Origin: Methanobacteriota archaeon
GTDB lineage: Archaea > Thermoplasmatota > DTKX01 > GCA-020343715
DNA length: 10,588 nt
Assembly (NCBI GenBank): GCA_030597775.1
Contig: JAUVRF010000028.1
Span: 1-10,588, forward strand
Direction: 5' to 3'
Positions 4,896 to 10,588 of the stretch are shown here, piece by piece. The position numbers and the translations under genes were made by a program. The notes below the pieces were generated by a model. The model saw only the letters and a program-made list of their open reading frames with translations, was not told where the DNA came from and searched no databases. Within the stretch, counting starts at the first letter, position 1. The number at the start of each line of letters is the position of its first letter.

Positions 4896-6989
4896 CTAGG
4901 CCGGGAACATGGGAACGAACACCAGGGCCACGATGGTCATCAGCTTGATGAGGATGTTCAGGGAAGGGCCAGAGGTGTCCTTGAAGGGGTCTCCCACGGT
5001 GTCGCCCACCACGGCGGCCTTGTGCTCGTCGGAGCCCTTTCCGCCCAGGTTGCCCTTCTCGATCCACTTCTTGGCGTTGTCCCAGGAACCGCCGGCGTTG
5101 GCCATCATCACAGCCAGCAGGAAGCCGCAGGCCAGCGAGCCGGCCAGGAGGGCACCGAGGGCCTCCTTGCCCATGAACACACCAACTATGATGGGCGCGA
5201 CGATGACGATTATGCCGGGGATCACCATCTCCCTGAGGGCGGTTGTGGTGGCGATATCGATGACCCGATTGGGGTCGGGCTCGGCCTCACCCTCCATCAG
5301 ACCGGGGATCTCCCGGAACTGCCTGCGCACCTCCTCGACTATAGCGAAGGCCGCTCGTCCCACCGCGCCAAGGGTGAGGGAGCAGAAGAGGAAGGGTAGC
5401 ATGGCGCCGATGAAGAGCCCCGCCATGACCTCGGCCTTGGCGATGTTCACTCCATCGATACCCGCGGTGGTGTTGTAGACGGCCAACAGGGCCAGGGCGG
5501 TGAGCGCTGCAGAGCCAATGGCAAAGCCCTTGCCGGTGGCGGCCGTGGTGTTGCCCAGGGAATCGAGGGCGTCGGTCCGCTCCCGGACCTCGGGGTCCAT
5601 GTGCGCCATCTCAGCGATGCCTCCCGCGTTGTCGGCGACGGGACCGTAGGCATCGGTGGAAAGGGTGATGCCCAGGGTGGATAGCATGCCCACTGCGGCG
5701 ATGGCGATGCCGTACAGGCCCGCCAGCTCGTTGGCAACGATGATACCCACAGAAACGAAGATGATGGGGAAGAAGGTCGACAGCATGCTCAGCGACAATC
5801 CGGAGATGATAAGGGTGGCAGCTCCCGTCTCGGCGGCCTTGGCCACCTCCCTGGTGGGTTTGTAGTGGTCCGAGGTGTAGTACTCGGTGGTGGCCGCGAT
5901 GAGTATGCCTACCACGAGGCCGGTGATCAGCGCGTAGATGATCTTAGCGTCATATCCATTGATCCCACCTTCCATCCCGGTGGTCAGGAACACAAGGGCG
6001 ATGCTCACCAACACGACCAGGACGGCTGCGATGTAGACACCCCTGCGCAGGGCAGCCAGGAGGACGGCCTGGTCGGGCTTGCCCCCGCTGGTCCTCACGA
6101 ATAGCGTGCCTACTATAGAGGCTAGGATGCCACCTCCTGCGATGACGATGGGCAGGACGATGTAGATGTCCACCTTGTCCCAGTAACCAGCGAATTCCTC
6201 TTCGGGTCCGAAGGCCCAGGTGACAAAGACGACGGACAGGGCGATGGCGGCGATGATGGAGTCCACGTACGACTCGAACAGGTCCGCGCCCATGCCCGCG
6301 ATGTCACCCACGTTGTCGCCCACATTGTCGGCGATCACGGCGGGGTTCCGGGGATCGTCCTCGGGGATCCCCGCCTCGACCTTGCCCACCAGGTCGGCGC
6401 CCACATCGGCGGACTTGGTGTAGATGCCGCCGCCAACACGGGCGAAGAGCGCTATGGAGCTGGCCCCGAACCCGAAACTGAACAGGATGAGGATCAGGTC
6501 ATCCCAAGGGACCTCTAGCACAGCGTAGAACACGGCGAAGACTATGGACACGCCCAGCAGGCCAAGTCCCACAACGGTGAAGCCCATGACGGAACCTGCC
6601 TTGAAGGCAACGGTCAGGCCCTTGTTCAGGCTCTGCCTGGCACCCTCGGCGGTCTTGGCGTTGGCGGAGGTCGCCACTCTCATGCCGATGTAGCCCGATG
6701 ATGCAGAGCAAATCGCGCCGGCAACGAATGCCACCGACATGTAGGGCGTCATCAGATCCGATGCGAAGCCAGCTATCGCCAGGACGATCGCCACGATCGC
6801 GATGAATATCACCAGCGTCTTGTACTCGCGGGTCAGGAAGGCTATCGCCCCTTCCTGGATCATCTTGGAGATCTTCTGCATTGTCTCGTTCCCTGGGCTC
6901 TCCTTCCGTAGTTGGAAAACCAGGACTACGACGATGACCAACGCGATCGCCCCCGCGATGGGGCCAAGGGCCCAGTAGGTCCATTCCAT
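4896..6989 (-). CDS. hppA: Membrane-bound ion-pumping pyrophosphatase, K+-dependent type
   Basis: A complete 697-residue membrane pyrophosphatase, normal length for the family, with about 16 hydrophobic segments. It hydrolyses pyrophosphate and uses the energy to pump Na+ or H+ out of the cytoplasm. Active-site motifs are intact: DVGADLVGKVE (195-205), DNVGDNVGD with Asp221, 225 and 229, TDAYGPVADNAGG (445-457), and near the end KAAVVGDTVGDPFKDTSGPS with Asp663, 667 and 671. In GNTTAATGKG (479-488) Ala483 and Gly486 replace the Lys and Thr of K+-independent enzymes, so K+ dependence is expected. In the ion-gate helix Glu239 sits at the place of Glu246 in the Thermotoga Na+ pump, and Asp243 four residues later at the place of Glu301 in the plant H+ pump. 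The ion is thus uncertain. GAGGTGA (6994-7000) lies four bases before the ATG. Confidence 0.97.
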   Translation of the reverse strand: MEWTYWALGPIAGAIALVIVVVLVFQLRKESPGNETMQKISKMIQEGAIAFLTREYKTLVIFIAIVAIVLAIAGFASDLMTPYMSVAFVAGAICSASSGYIGMRVATSANAKTAEGARQSLNKGLTVAFKAGSVMGFTVVGLGLLGVSIVFAVFYAVLEVPWDDLILILFSFGFGASSIALFARVGGGIYTKSADVGADLVGKVEAGIPEDDPRNPAVIADNVGDNVGDIAGMGADLFESYVDSIIAAIALSVVFVTWAFGPEEEFAGYWDKVDIYIVLPIVIAGGGILASIVGTLFVRTSGGKPDQAVLLAALRRGVYIAAVLVVLVSIALVFLTTGMEGGINGYDAKIIYALITGLVVGILIAATTEYYTSDHYKPTREVAKAAETGAATLIISGLSLSMLSTFFPIIFVSVGIIVANELAGLYGIAIAAVGMLSTLGITLSTDAYGPVADNAGGIAEMAHMDPEVRERTDALDSLGNTTAATGKGFAIGSAALTALALLAVYNTTAGIDGVNIAKAEVMAGLFIGAMLPFLFCSLTLGAVGRAAFAIVEEVRRQFREIPGLMEGEAEPDPNRVIDIATTTALREMVIPGIIVIVAPIIVGVFMGKEALGALLAGSLACGFLLAVMMANAGGSWDNAKKWIEKGNLGGKGSDEHKAAVVGDTVGDPFKDTSGPSLNILIKLMTIVALVFVPMFPA

Positions 6990-6993
6990 GGTC

Positions 6994-7000
6994 TCACCTC
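6994..7000 (-). promoter_or_regulatory. Strong ribosome binding site of hppA
   Basis: GAGGTGA on the minus strand, four bases before ATG 6987-6989, is an excellent match to the archaeal anti-Shine-Dalgarno and fixes the start of hppA. It lies just outside the leader hairpin at 7008-7042. Confidence 0.75.
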
Positions 7001-7007
7001 ATCATCT

Positions 7008-7042
7008 GACGGGCTAGTCCTTAGCTCACTGGACTCCCCGTC
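7008..7042 (-). promoter_or_regulatory. Nested hairpin in the hppA leader
   Basis: GACGGG (7008-7013) pairs with CCCGTC (7037-7042), and inside it AGTCC (7016-7020) pairs with GGACT (7031-7035). This gives 11 base pairs with only a 2/1 internal loop and a 10-base apical loop. The GGACT arm could instead pair with AGTCC at 7056-7060, but the predicted transcript starts inside that range. The hairpin lies seven bases upstream of the Shine-Dalgarno. It may be an mRNA 5' stem or a DNA operator; no known riboswitch class is recognised. Confidence 0.5.
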
Positions 7043-7060
7043 GGCAGCAGAATCAAGTCC

Positions 7061-7079
7061 ATGTAGATAAGGCTTTGCC
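7061..7079 (-). promoter_or_regulatory. TATA-like box and BRE-like element of hppA
   Basis: On the minus strand TTATCTACAT (7061-7070) is preceded by GCAAAG-like purines (about 7074-7079) resembling a BRE. The predicted start, near 7040, falls at the outer edge of the leader hairpin. hppA would then be transcribed separately from the regulator cluster upstream. Confidence 0.4.
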
Positions 7080-7094
7080 AGTGCCCCGGGCCGG

Positions 7095-7340
7095 TCACAT
7101 GAATGCCGGGTCGTTCTCGTCCTTGGGCAGGGGCGGTGGACCGGGTCCGACGGAGGCCATCGGCCGGACGTAGGTGCAGTCCTCCAGGGGCTCCAGCTGG
7201 ACGAATCCCTTGTTGACCAGTCCCCGCATGGCCAGGTCGAAGGCGCCCGGACGCATGCGGACCTCCTTCCGCAGCTGCTCCACCGTCGCCGGGTACAGGC
7301 GGGTGGCGGTCTCGAGGATCGTCTGCTCGTCCTTGGTCAC
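7095..7340 (-). CDS. Small winged-helix-like protein
   Basis: An 81-residue protein starting at GTG (7338-7340). Residues 5-60 look like a small winged helix: helix ILETATRLY, a short turn, helix VEQLRKEVRM, then AFDLAMRGLVNKGFVQLE as recognition helix and wing. This is the pattern of MarR- or ArsR-like DNA-binding domains, but the match is by eye. The tail (61-81) is Pro-rich and disordered (GPGPPPLPKDENDP). It starts 22 bases after the stop of the preceding gene and is last in a three-gene cluster. No clear Shine-Dalgarno is seen before the GTG, so coupling to the preceding gene may matter. A DNA-binding role is inferred; it could instead be a protein-protein winged helix. Confidence 0.65.
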   Translation of the reverse strand: MTKDEQTILETATRLYPATVEQLRKEVRMRPGAFDLAMRGLVNKGFVQLEPLEDCTYVRPMASVGPGPPPLPKDENDPAFM

Positions 7341-7362
7341 GGCGGGTATCGGAGCTGCCCCC

Positions 7363-7707
7363 TCACATGTAGTACCTGGAGGTGGAGGCCTCCTCCTCCT
7401 CCTTCTTCTCCTCCACCTGGTCCAGGATCTCGATGAATATCACCATCTGGGTCGGGATGAGCCGCAGTTGCTCCTCCTCCCCACCGCCCTTGGCCTGCTT
7501 CCCCTTCCCTTTTCCCTTCTCCTTGCCCGTCTCCTTTCCCTTCCCCTTTCCCTTCGGGGTGGTATCGATGACGAGTGCGTCTATGTTACCCACCATGGAA
7601 TAGCCCTTGAAGGTCCCCTCGGTCTCAAGTGGTTCGTCCCGGGTCATCATCGACATCACCCGGTACCGGGAGCCGGGTGTCAGCTTTGGTACGGTCTCCT
7701 TCGTCAC
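7363..7707 (-). CDS. Conserved-looking small protein with Lys/Gly tract
   Basis: Not recognised as a named family. The chosen start is GTG at 7705-7707, because GGAGGGAT (7712-7719) lies four bases before it; the in-frame ATG at 7729-7731 would add eight residues but lacks a ribosome site. The 114-residue product begins MTKETV, much like MTKDEQ of the next protein. Residues 10-50 read as short strands (GSRYRVMSMM, LETEGTFKGY, NIDALVID), and 80-97 (QLRLIPTQMVIFIEILDQ) as further strands, compatible with a small beta-barrel of Sm or SH3 type, but this is a guess. Between them lies a Lys/Gly-rich tract (52-76), and the C-terminal tail is acidic (VEEKKEEEEAS). It sits in the middle of a three-gene cluster, 30 bases after the stop of the AT-hook gene. 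Confidence 0.7.
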   Translation of the reverse strand: MTKETVPKLTPGSRYRVMSMMTRDEPLETEGTFKGYSMVGNIDALVIDTTPKGKGKGKETGKEKGKGKGKQAKGGGEEEQLRLIPTQMVIFIEILDQVEEKKEEEEASTSRYYM

Positions 7708-7719
7708 TGGTATCCCTCC
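7705..7719 (-). promoter_or_regulatory. Ribosome binding site that decides the GTG start
   Basis: GGAGGGAT (7712-7719, minus strand) stands four bases before GTG 7705-7707. The alternative ATG at 7729-7731 has no such motif, so the GTG is preferred. Confidence 0.6.
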
Positions 7720-7737
7720 TGGAAAGTCCATGTCGTC

Positions 7738-8766
7738 TCAGCGCCCATCCTCCAGCAATCCCTCCAGGTGCTCCACCGTCTGACGGTAGGACCGGAGGGA
7801 TTGCAGGGCGTGCTCCTCTGTGAAGTTCCATGCCTTCGAGAGGTCCCCGTACCTTATCCGGAAGGCCTTGGAGGACCTCGGCGACTCGCCCCGGAGGCCC
7901 CGCTCCAGTATGTCCAGGCTCTCCAGCTTCTTCAGGTGCCGGTACAGCGTGGGCTTGGAGGTGTCGAGTACTGCCATGAGCTCCCGCATCGTCCAGCTCC
8001 GGTCGGGCCTGTCCAGGAGACACTCCTTGAACAGCCTGTATGCCAGGCTCTCGCTTATCGCGTCCTCGGCCCCGGTCTTGCTCCATGGCGTGATGTAGCC
8101 CACAGCCTCCAGGAACTTGACCAGGTGGTCGTCGGGGCTGGCGTTCGGGTCGATGGGGGTGAGCTCGCTGAGGGACAGTCGGAAGGAGATGTGGGAGCGG
8201 GTGCGGTCCAGCACGAGGCCTGCATTGCGCTGGTCGCCTCCCCGACGCGGCCGCTCGCTCCAGACAAGGTCCACCATCTCCCGGAGGTTCTCCAGGGCGC
8301 ATTCAGCGTTGACGTCCACGAAGCGCCAGGCCTTTGTTGGCCTACCGAAGCGAAGGCAGTACAAGCGTCGATGACCCGACCCGCTGTCATCCTCCATTAT
8401 GGTGAGCAGGTCCAGCTCCCTCAACTTGAGCAGGTGGCGATACACCGTGGGCCGGGAGGCGTCGAGACGCTCCTCCAGCTCCTCGACGGTGAACCCCTTG
8501 TCCGGATGACGCATGAAGCAATCGATGGTCATCCGGTACGGTACCGACGAGAGGACCTCCTCGCCCGGCCGGGGTGGGTCCATCGCGCCCTTGAGGTCCA
8601 TCTTGCCCTTTCGAGGCCTTCCCCTGCGGCGGCGCGACGCGGTGGAAGGGACCTCCAAGCCTCCAGGCAGCAGGCCTATGTCCCTGAGCAGGGCGGCGGC
8701 CACCGCGTCCACGTCGTTGCTGGCGGTGGGAGGCGTGTGGTTGACGAGCATCAGTCTGAAGGGCAT
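7738..8766 (-). CDS. AT-hook protein with two tandem winged-helix domains
   Basis: A 342-residue putative DNA-binding protein. After about 44 residues comes a basic segment, RRRRGRPRKGK (45-55), an AT-hook with the core RGRP that inserts in the minor groove of AT-rich DNA. Two related units follow: winged helix 1 (about 77-140, recognition helix ASRPTVYRHLLKLREL) with a tail containing TKAWRFVDVNAECALENLR, and winged helix 2 (about 242-306, TSKPTLYRHLKKLESL) with a tail containing SKAWNFTEEHALQSLR. The shared PTxYRHLxKL and KAWxF show an internal duplication. The winged helices resemble ArsR/IclR-type regulators; the rest is not recognised. One chain with two DNA-binding units could act as a built-in dimer. 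It is first in a cluster with two small genes. Two TATA-like elements with a GAAATA direct repeat lie upstream (8798-8823). Its targets are unknown. Confidence 0.8.
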   Translation of the reverse strand: MPFRLMLVNHTPPTASNDVDAVAAALLRDIGLLPGGLEVPSTASRRRRGRPRKGKMDLKGAMDPPRPGEEVLSSVPYRMTIDCFMRHPDKGFTVEELEERLDASRPTVYRHLLKLRELDLLTIMEDDSGSGHRRLYCLRFGRPTKAWRFVDVNAECALENLREMVDLVWSERPRRGGDQRNAGLVLDRTRSHISFRLSLSELTPIDPNASPDDHLVKFLEAVGYITPWSKTGAEDAISESLAYRLFKECLLDRPDRSWTMRELMAVLDTSKPTLYRHLKKLESLDILERGLRGESPRSSKAFRIRYGDLSKAWNFTEEHALQSLRSYRQTVEHLEGLLEDGR

Positions 8767-8797
8767 GAGGACACCGGGAGCGCGTCTGGGATGGTGC

Positions 8798-8823
8798 GAA
8801 ATAGGGTTACTCGGGAAATAAGC
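8798..8823 (-). promoter_or_regulatory. Two TATA-like elements before the AT-hook gene
   Basis: On the minus strand CTTATTTC (8816-8823 region) and CTATTTC (8798-8804 region) lie about 50 and 35 bases before the ATG. Read on the plus strand they form a direct repeat, GAAATA at 8798-8803 and 8815-8820, spaced 17 bases. Either could be the TATA box, and both are AT-rich sites in a GC-rich neighbourhood. Confidence 0.35.
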
Positions 8824-8841
8824 TTGCCGTCGGAACGGGTG

Positions 8842-9927
8842 TCAGGCCTCGTCGCCCAAAATGGCGTCCTCGTGGTGGCTCTTGGGCCCGACGGTCGTGC
8901 CCTCGCCCACGTTGGTGCGGGCGAGGCGTGCGCCCTCGCCTATGGTGCAGCCACGATCGATCAGGCAACCGGTCACGTGGGCGTGGGGCATGATCGTGCA
9001 GTCCCCCAGGACAAGGGAGTCCTCCACCACGGCCCCCGCTCCCACGGTCACCCCGGGATGTAGGAAGGAGCCGCGGATGCGGGCACCGTCTCCCAGGGAC
9101 ACGCGGCTCTCCAGCATGGAGGGACCCTCGACAACCACGCCGTCACCGTACTTGACGTCAGCGGCCGCCCAGACGGTGCCAGTTATGCCGTCGGGCAGGG
9201 CGTGGAGCGTCATCGGGATGGGGACCTCGGTCAGCACACGCTGGTTCGCCAATATCAGGTCCCGGGGCCTGCCGATGTCCATCCACAGACCGTCCAGCTT
9301 GTGGCCGTACATCGGTTGGCCCATCTCGAGCAGGATGGGGAAGAGGTTCCTGGAGAAGTCGAACTTCTCGCCCTCGGGCACGTGCTCGAGGACCCTGGGC
9401 TCCAGCACGTAGATGCCCGCGTTGATGAGGTTCGAGAACGCCTCCTCGGGGCTTGGCTTCTCCTGGAAGCGCTGGATCCTGTCGTCATCGTCCAGGTCGA
9501 CCACGCCGTACTCCGAGACGTTCTCCACCGTGGTGAGGGCCATGGTCGCATCTGCGCCCTTGCGCCTGTGGAACTCGAACATCGCCTCCAGGTCCACGTC
9601 GGCCAGCACGTCAGCGGACATGACCACGAAGGTGTCGTCCAGGTATGCCGAGGTCTTGGCCACTCCCCCGGCGGTGCCCATGGGCTGACGCTCGAAGGAG
9701 AAGAGCATGGAGATGCCCCCCACGTCCGTGGCCTCCAGGGCGTCCACGATCATCCCGGCCTTGTAGCTGGTGGTGACGATTATCTCTGTGATGCCTGCGC
9801 GTGCCAGGGATCCCAGGCCGTAGTCGATGCACCTCCTGCGCACGACGGGCACAAGGGGTTTTGGTGTGGTCCGAGTGAGGGGCCTGAGCCGGGTCCCTTC
9901 GCCTCCCGCCATGATAACGGCCTTCAT
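8842..9927 (-). CDS. Sugar-1-phosphate nucleotidyltransferase with left-handed beta-helix tail
   Basis: A 361-residue NDP-sugar pyrophosphorylase. It would join a nucleoside triphosphate and a sugar 1-phosphate to give an NDP-sugar for glycosylation or envelope polymers. The N-terminal nucleotidyltransferase domain (1-235) shows MAGGEGTRLRPLT (6-18), PKPLVPV with Lys23, QPMGTAGGV (81-89), the metal Asp106 in SADV, QEKP with Lys157, and WMDIGRP (215-221). From about 255 to the end come hexapeptide-like turns of a left-handed beta helix. This layout fits mannose-1-phosphate guanylyltransferase or glucose-1-phosphate thymidylyl-/uridylyltransferase relatives; the sugar and base cannot be told from sequence alone. 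Two spots differ from common versions: RRRC where NKP-like residues usually follow PV, and SAD instead of NGD before the metal. GAGGAG lies before the ATG, nine bases after the coiled-coil gene, so both likely share an operon. Confidence 0.85.
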   Translation of the reverse strand: MKAVIMAGGEGTRLRPLTRTTPKPLVPVVRRRCIDYGLGSLARAGITEIIVTTSYKAGMIVDALEATDVGGISMLFSFERQPMGTAGGVAKTSAYLDDTFVVMSADVLADVDLEAMFEFHRRKGADATMALTTVENVSEYGVVDLDDDDRIQRFQEKPSPEEAFSNLINAGIYVLEPRVLEHVPEGEKFDFSRNLFPILLEMGQPMYGHKLDGLWMDIGRPRDLILANQRVLTEVPIPMTLHALPDGITGTVWAAADVKYGDGVVVEGPSMLESRVSLGDGARIRGSFLHPGVTVGAGAVVEDSLVLGDCTIMPHAHVTGCLIDRGCTIGEGARLARTNVGEGTTVGPKSHHEDAILGDEA

Positions 9928-9936
9928 GGGAACTCC

Positions 9937-10588
9937 TCACCTTCCCAGGTCCACCTTGCCCTTCTTCTGGAGGATGCTGAGGATCTCGTCCTCCGCCTCC
10001 TTCTGGGCCTCCTCGGAATCGAAGCGGTCGTGAACGGCCTTGTTGATCTCCGCCAGCTCCTCATCCTGGCGTTCCCGCTCCTCGCGGGCCTCCCGGCGGG
10101 TGGCCATCAGCCTGCCGCGCATGGCGATGGCCTTCTCGTGGTACTTGTCCGCCATGGCCCTGGCCTCGAGCATCTGATGATGCTTCTTGTCGCCCTCGGC
10201 GTTGAGGAGGTTGATCTCCTCTATCAGGGTCACGACGCGCTTGTGGACCTTCTCGGCCTCGTCGTGGTACCTGACCACCTCCTTGTGCTCCACGTCCGCC
10301 TTCTTGAAGGCCTCGTCGATCATCCCGTCGATCCCGTCGGCCTCCAGCGTCAGGTCCTCCTGCACGCCGGTGCGGCTCTCCAGTTCCTCCAGCTCGGCCT
10401 GCTTGAACCGGATGCGGTCCAGGAGGTCGCGCTCCTGTTCGATCGTGCTGGGGTTGGTCTCGTGCTGGATCTCCAGCTCGCGGATGTCCAACTTGAGACC
10501 CTCGATGGAGGTGCCCATGCCTTTGTCCATACGGCGGGATACGGCCTTCTTCCGCTCGATGAGGGTGCGTCCCTTGTTCTGGTACTCG
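9937..10588 (-). CDS. COG1340-like archaeal coiled-coil protein (5' end outside the window)
   Basis: The frame stays open to the right edge: before the first in-frame ATG (10530) nineteen more codons read EYQNKGRTLIERKKAVSRR, which continue the coiled coil, so the true start lies beyond the window. About 216 residues are visible, nearly all long charged helix with heptad-like spacing (for example EQERDLLDRIRFKQAELEEL, ADVEHKEVVRYHDEAEKVHK) and a final KKGKVDLGR. This matches the widespread archaeal coiled-coil family COG1340 (usually near 290 residues), whose function is not known and which is sometimes mislabelled as phosphoserine phosphatase. No transmembrane segment or catalytic motif is visible. 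It is followed nine bases later by the nucleotidyltransferase gene; its stop codon lies within that gene's ribosome site, which suggests coupled translation. Confidence 0.75.
   Translation of the reverse strand, partial: EYQNKGRTLIERKKAVSRRMDKGMGTSIEGLKLDIRELEIQHETNPSTIEQERDLLDRIRFKQAELEELESRTGVQEDLTLEADGIDGMIDEAFKKADVEHKEVVRYHDEAEKVHKRVVTLIEEINLLNAEGDKKHHQMLEARAMADKYHEKAIAMRGRLMATRREAREERERQDEELAEINKAVHDRFDSEEAQKEAEDEILSILQKKGKVDLGR

Noticed and set aside
7174..9063. Open frame of 629 codons on the plus strand
   Set aside because: It lies antisense to five better genes with clear motifs and ribosome sites; its product is Leu/His/Gly/Arg-rich without domains. Long antisense frames are common in GC-rich DNA with biased codons.

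Overview
The window is a gene-dense, visibly GC-rich stretch of archaeal DNA, probably from a euryarchaeal lineage and perhaps Thermoplasmatota. Support for archaea: a PAC2-family proteasome assembly chaperone, a stand-alone archaeal-type riboflavin-pathway reductase, a Mut7-C (DUF82) RNase-like protein, a COG1340 archaeal coiled-coil protein, TATA-like boxes 25-30 bases before predicted transcript starts, and Shine-Dalgarno motifs of the GAGGTGA/GGAGGG type. The phylum is inference from gene content and the style of the membrane zinc-ribbon proteins; no rRNA or other phylogenetic marker is present.

Layout, left to right. At 1-42 there is a promoter-like stretch for a leftward gene whose start codon would lie just outside the window. 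At 146-982 (minus) is a PAC2 protein whose C-terminus, Met-Tyr-Gly, fits the HbYX proteasome-docking motif. Diverging from it, 1135-2294 (plus) holds a two-gene unit: the riboflavin-pathway reductase and, overlapping it by one base, the Mut7-C protein. This unit converges on the minus-strand block that fills the rest of the window.

At 2330-4797 two tandem paralogues, here called A (2330-3442) and B (3769-4797), encode proteins with two membrane segments, a roughly 125-residue external domain, a long Pro/Ala-rich tail and a C-terminal CX2C-X16-CX2C zinc ribbon. Between them lies a frameshifted remnant of a third copy of the linker, joined to the end of B at a 17-base repeat. B also carries a perfect in-frame 12-base minisatellite. 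Upstream of B is hppA (4896-6989), a complete membrane pyrophosphatase with K+-dependence residues and an unusual pair of acidic residues in the ion-gate helix. It appears to have its own promoter and a stable hairpin in its leader.

At 7095-8766 a tight three-gene cluster encodes a protein with an AT-hook and two winged-helix repeats, a small protein with a Lys/Gly tract, and a small winged-helix-like protein. At 8842-10588 a sugar nucleotidyltransferase with a left-handed beta-helix tail follows, nine bases on, a COG1340-type coiled-coil gene that runs off the right edge.

The genes do not form one pathway. The best candidate for something undescribed is the A/B pair: membrane proteins linking an external domain to a cytoplasmic zinc ribbon by a flexible, recombination-prone Pro/Ala tether. 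The hppA leader hairpin and the AT-hook regulator are the next most interesting.
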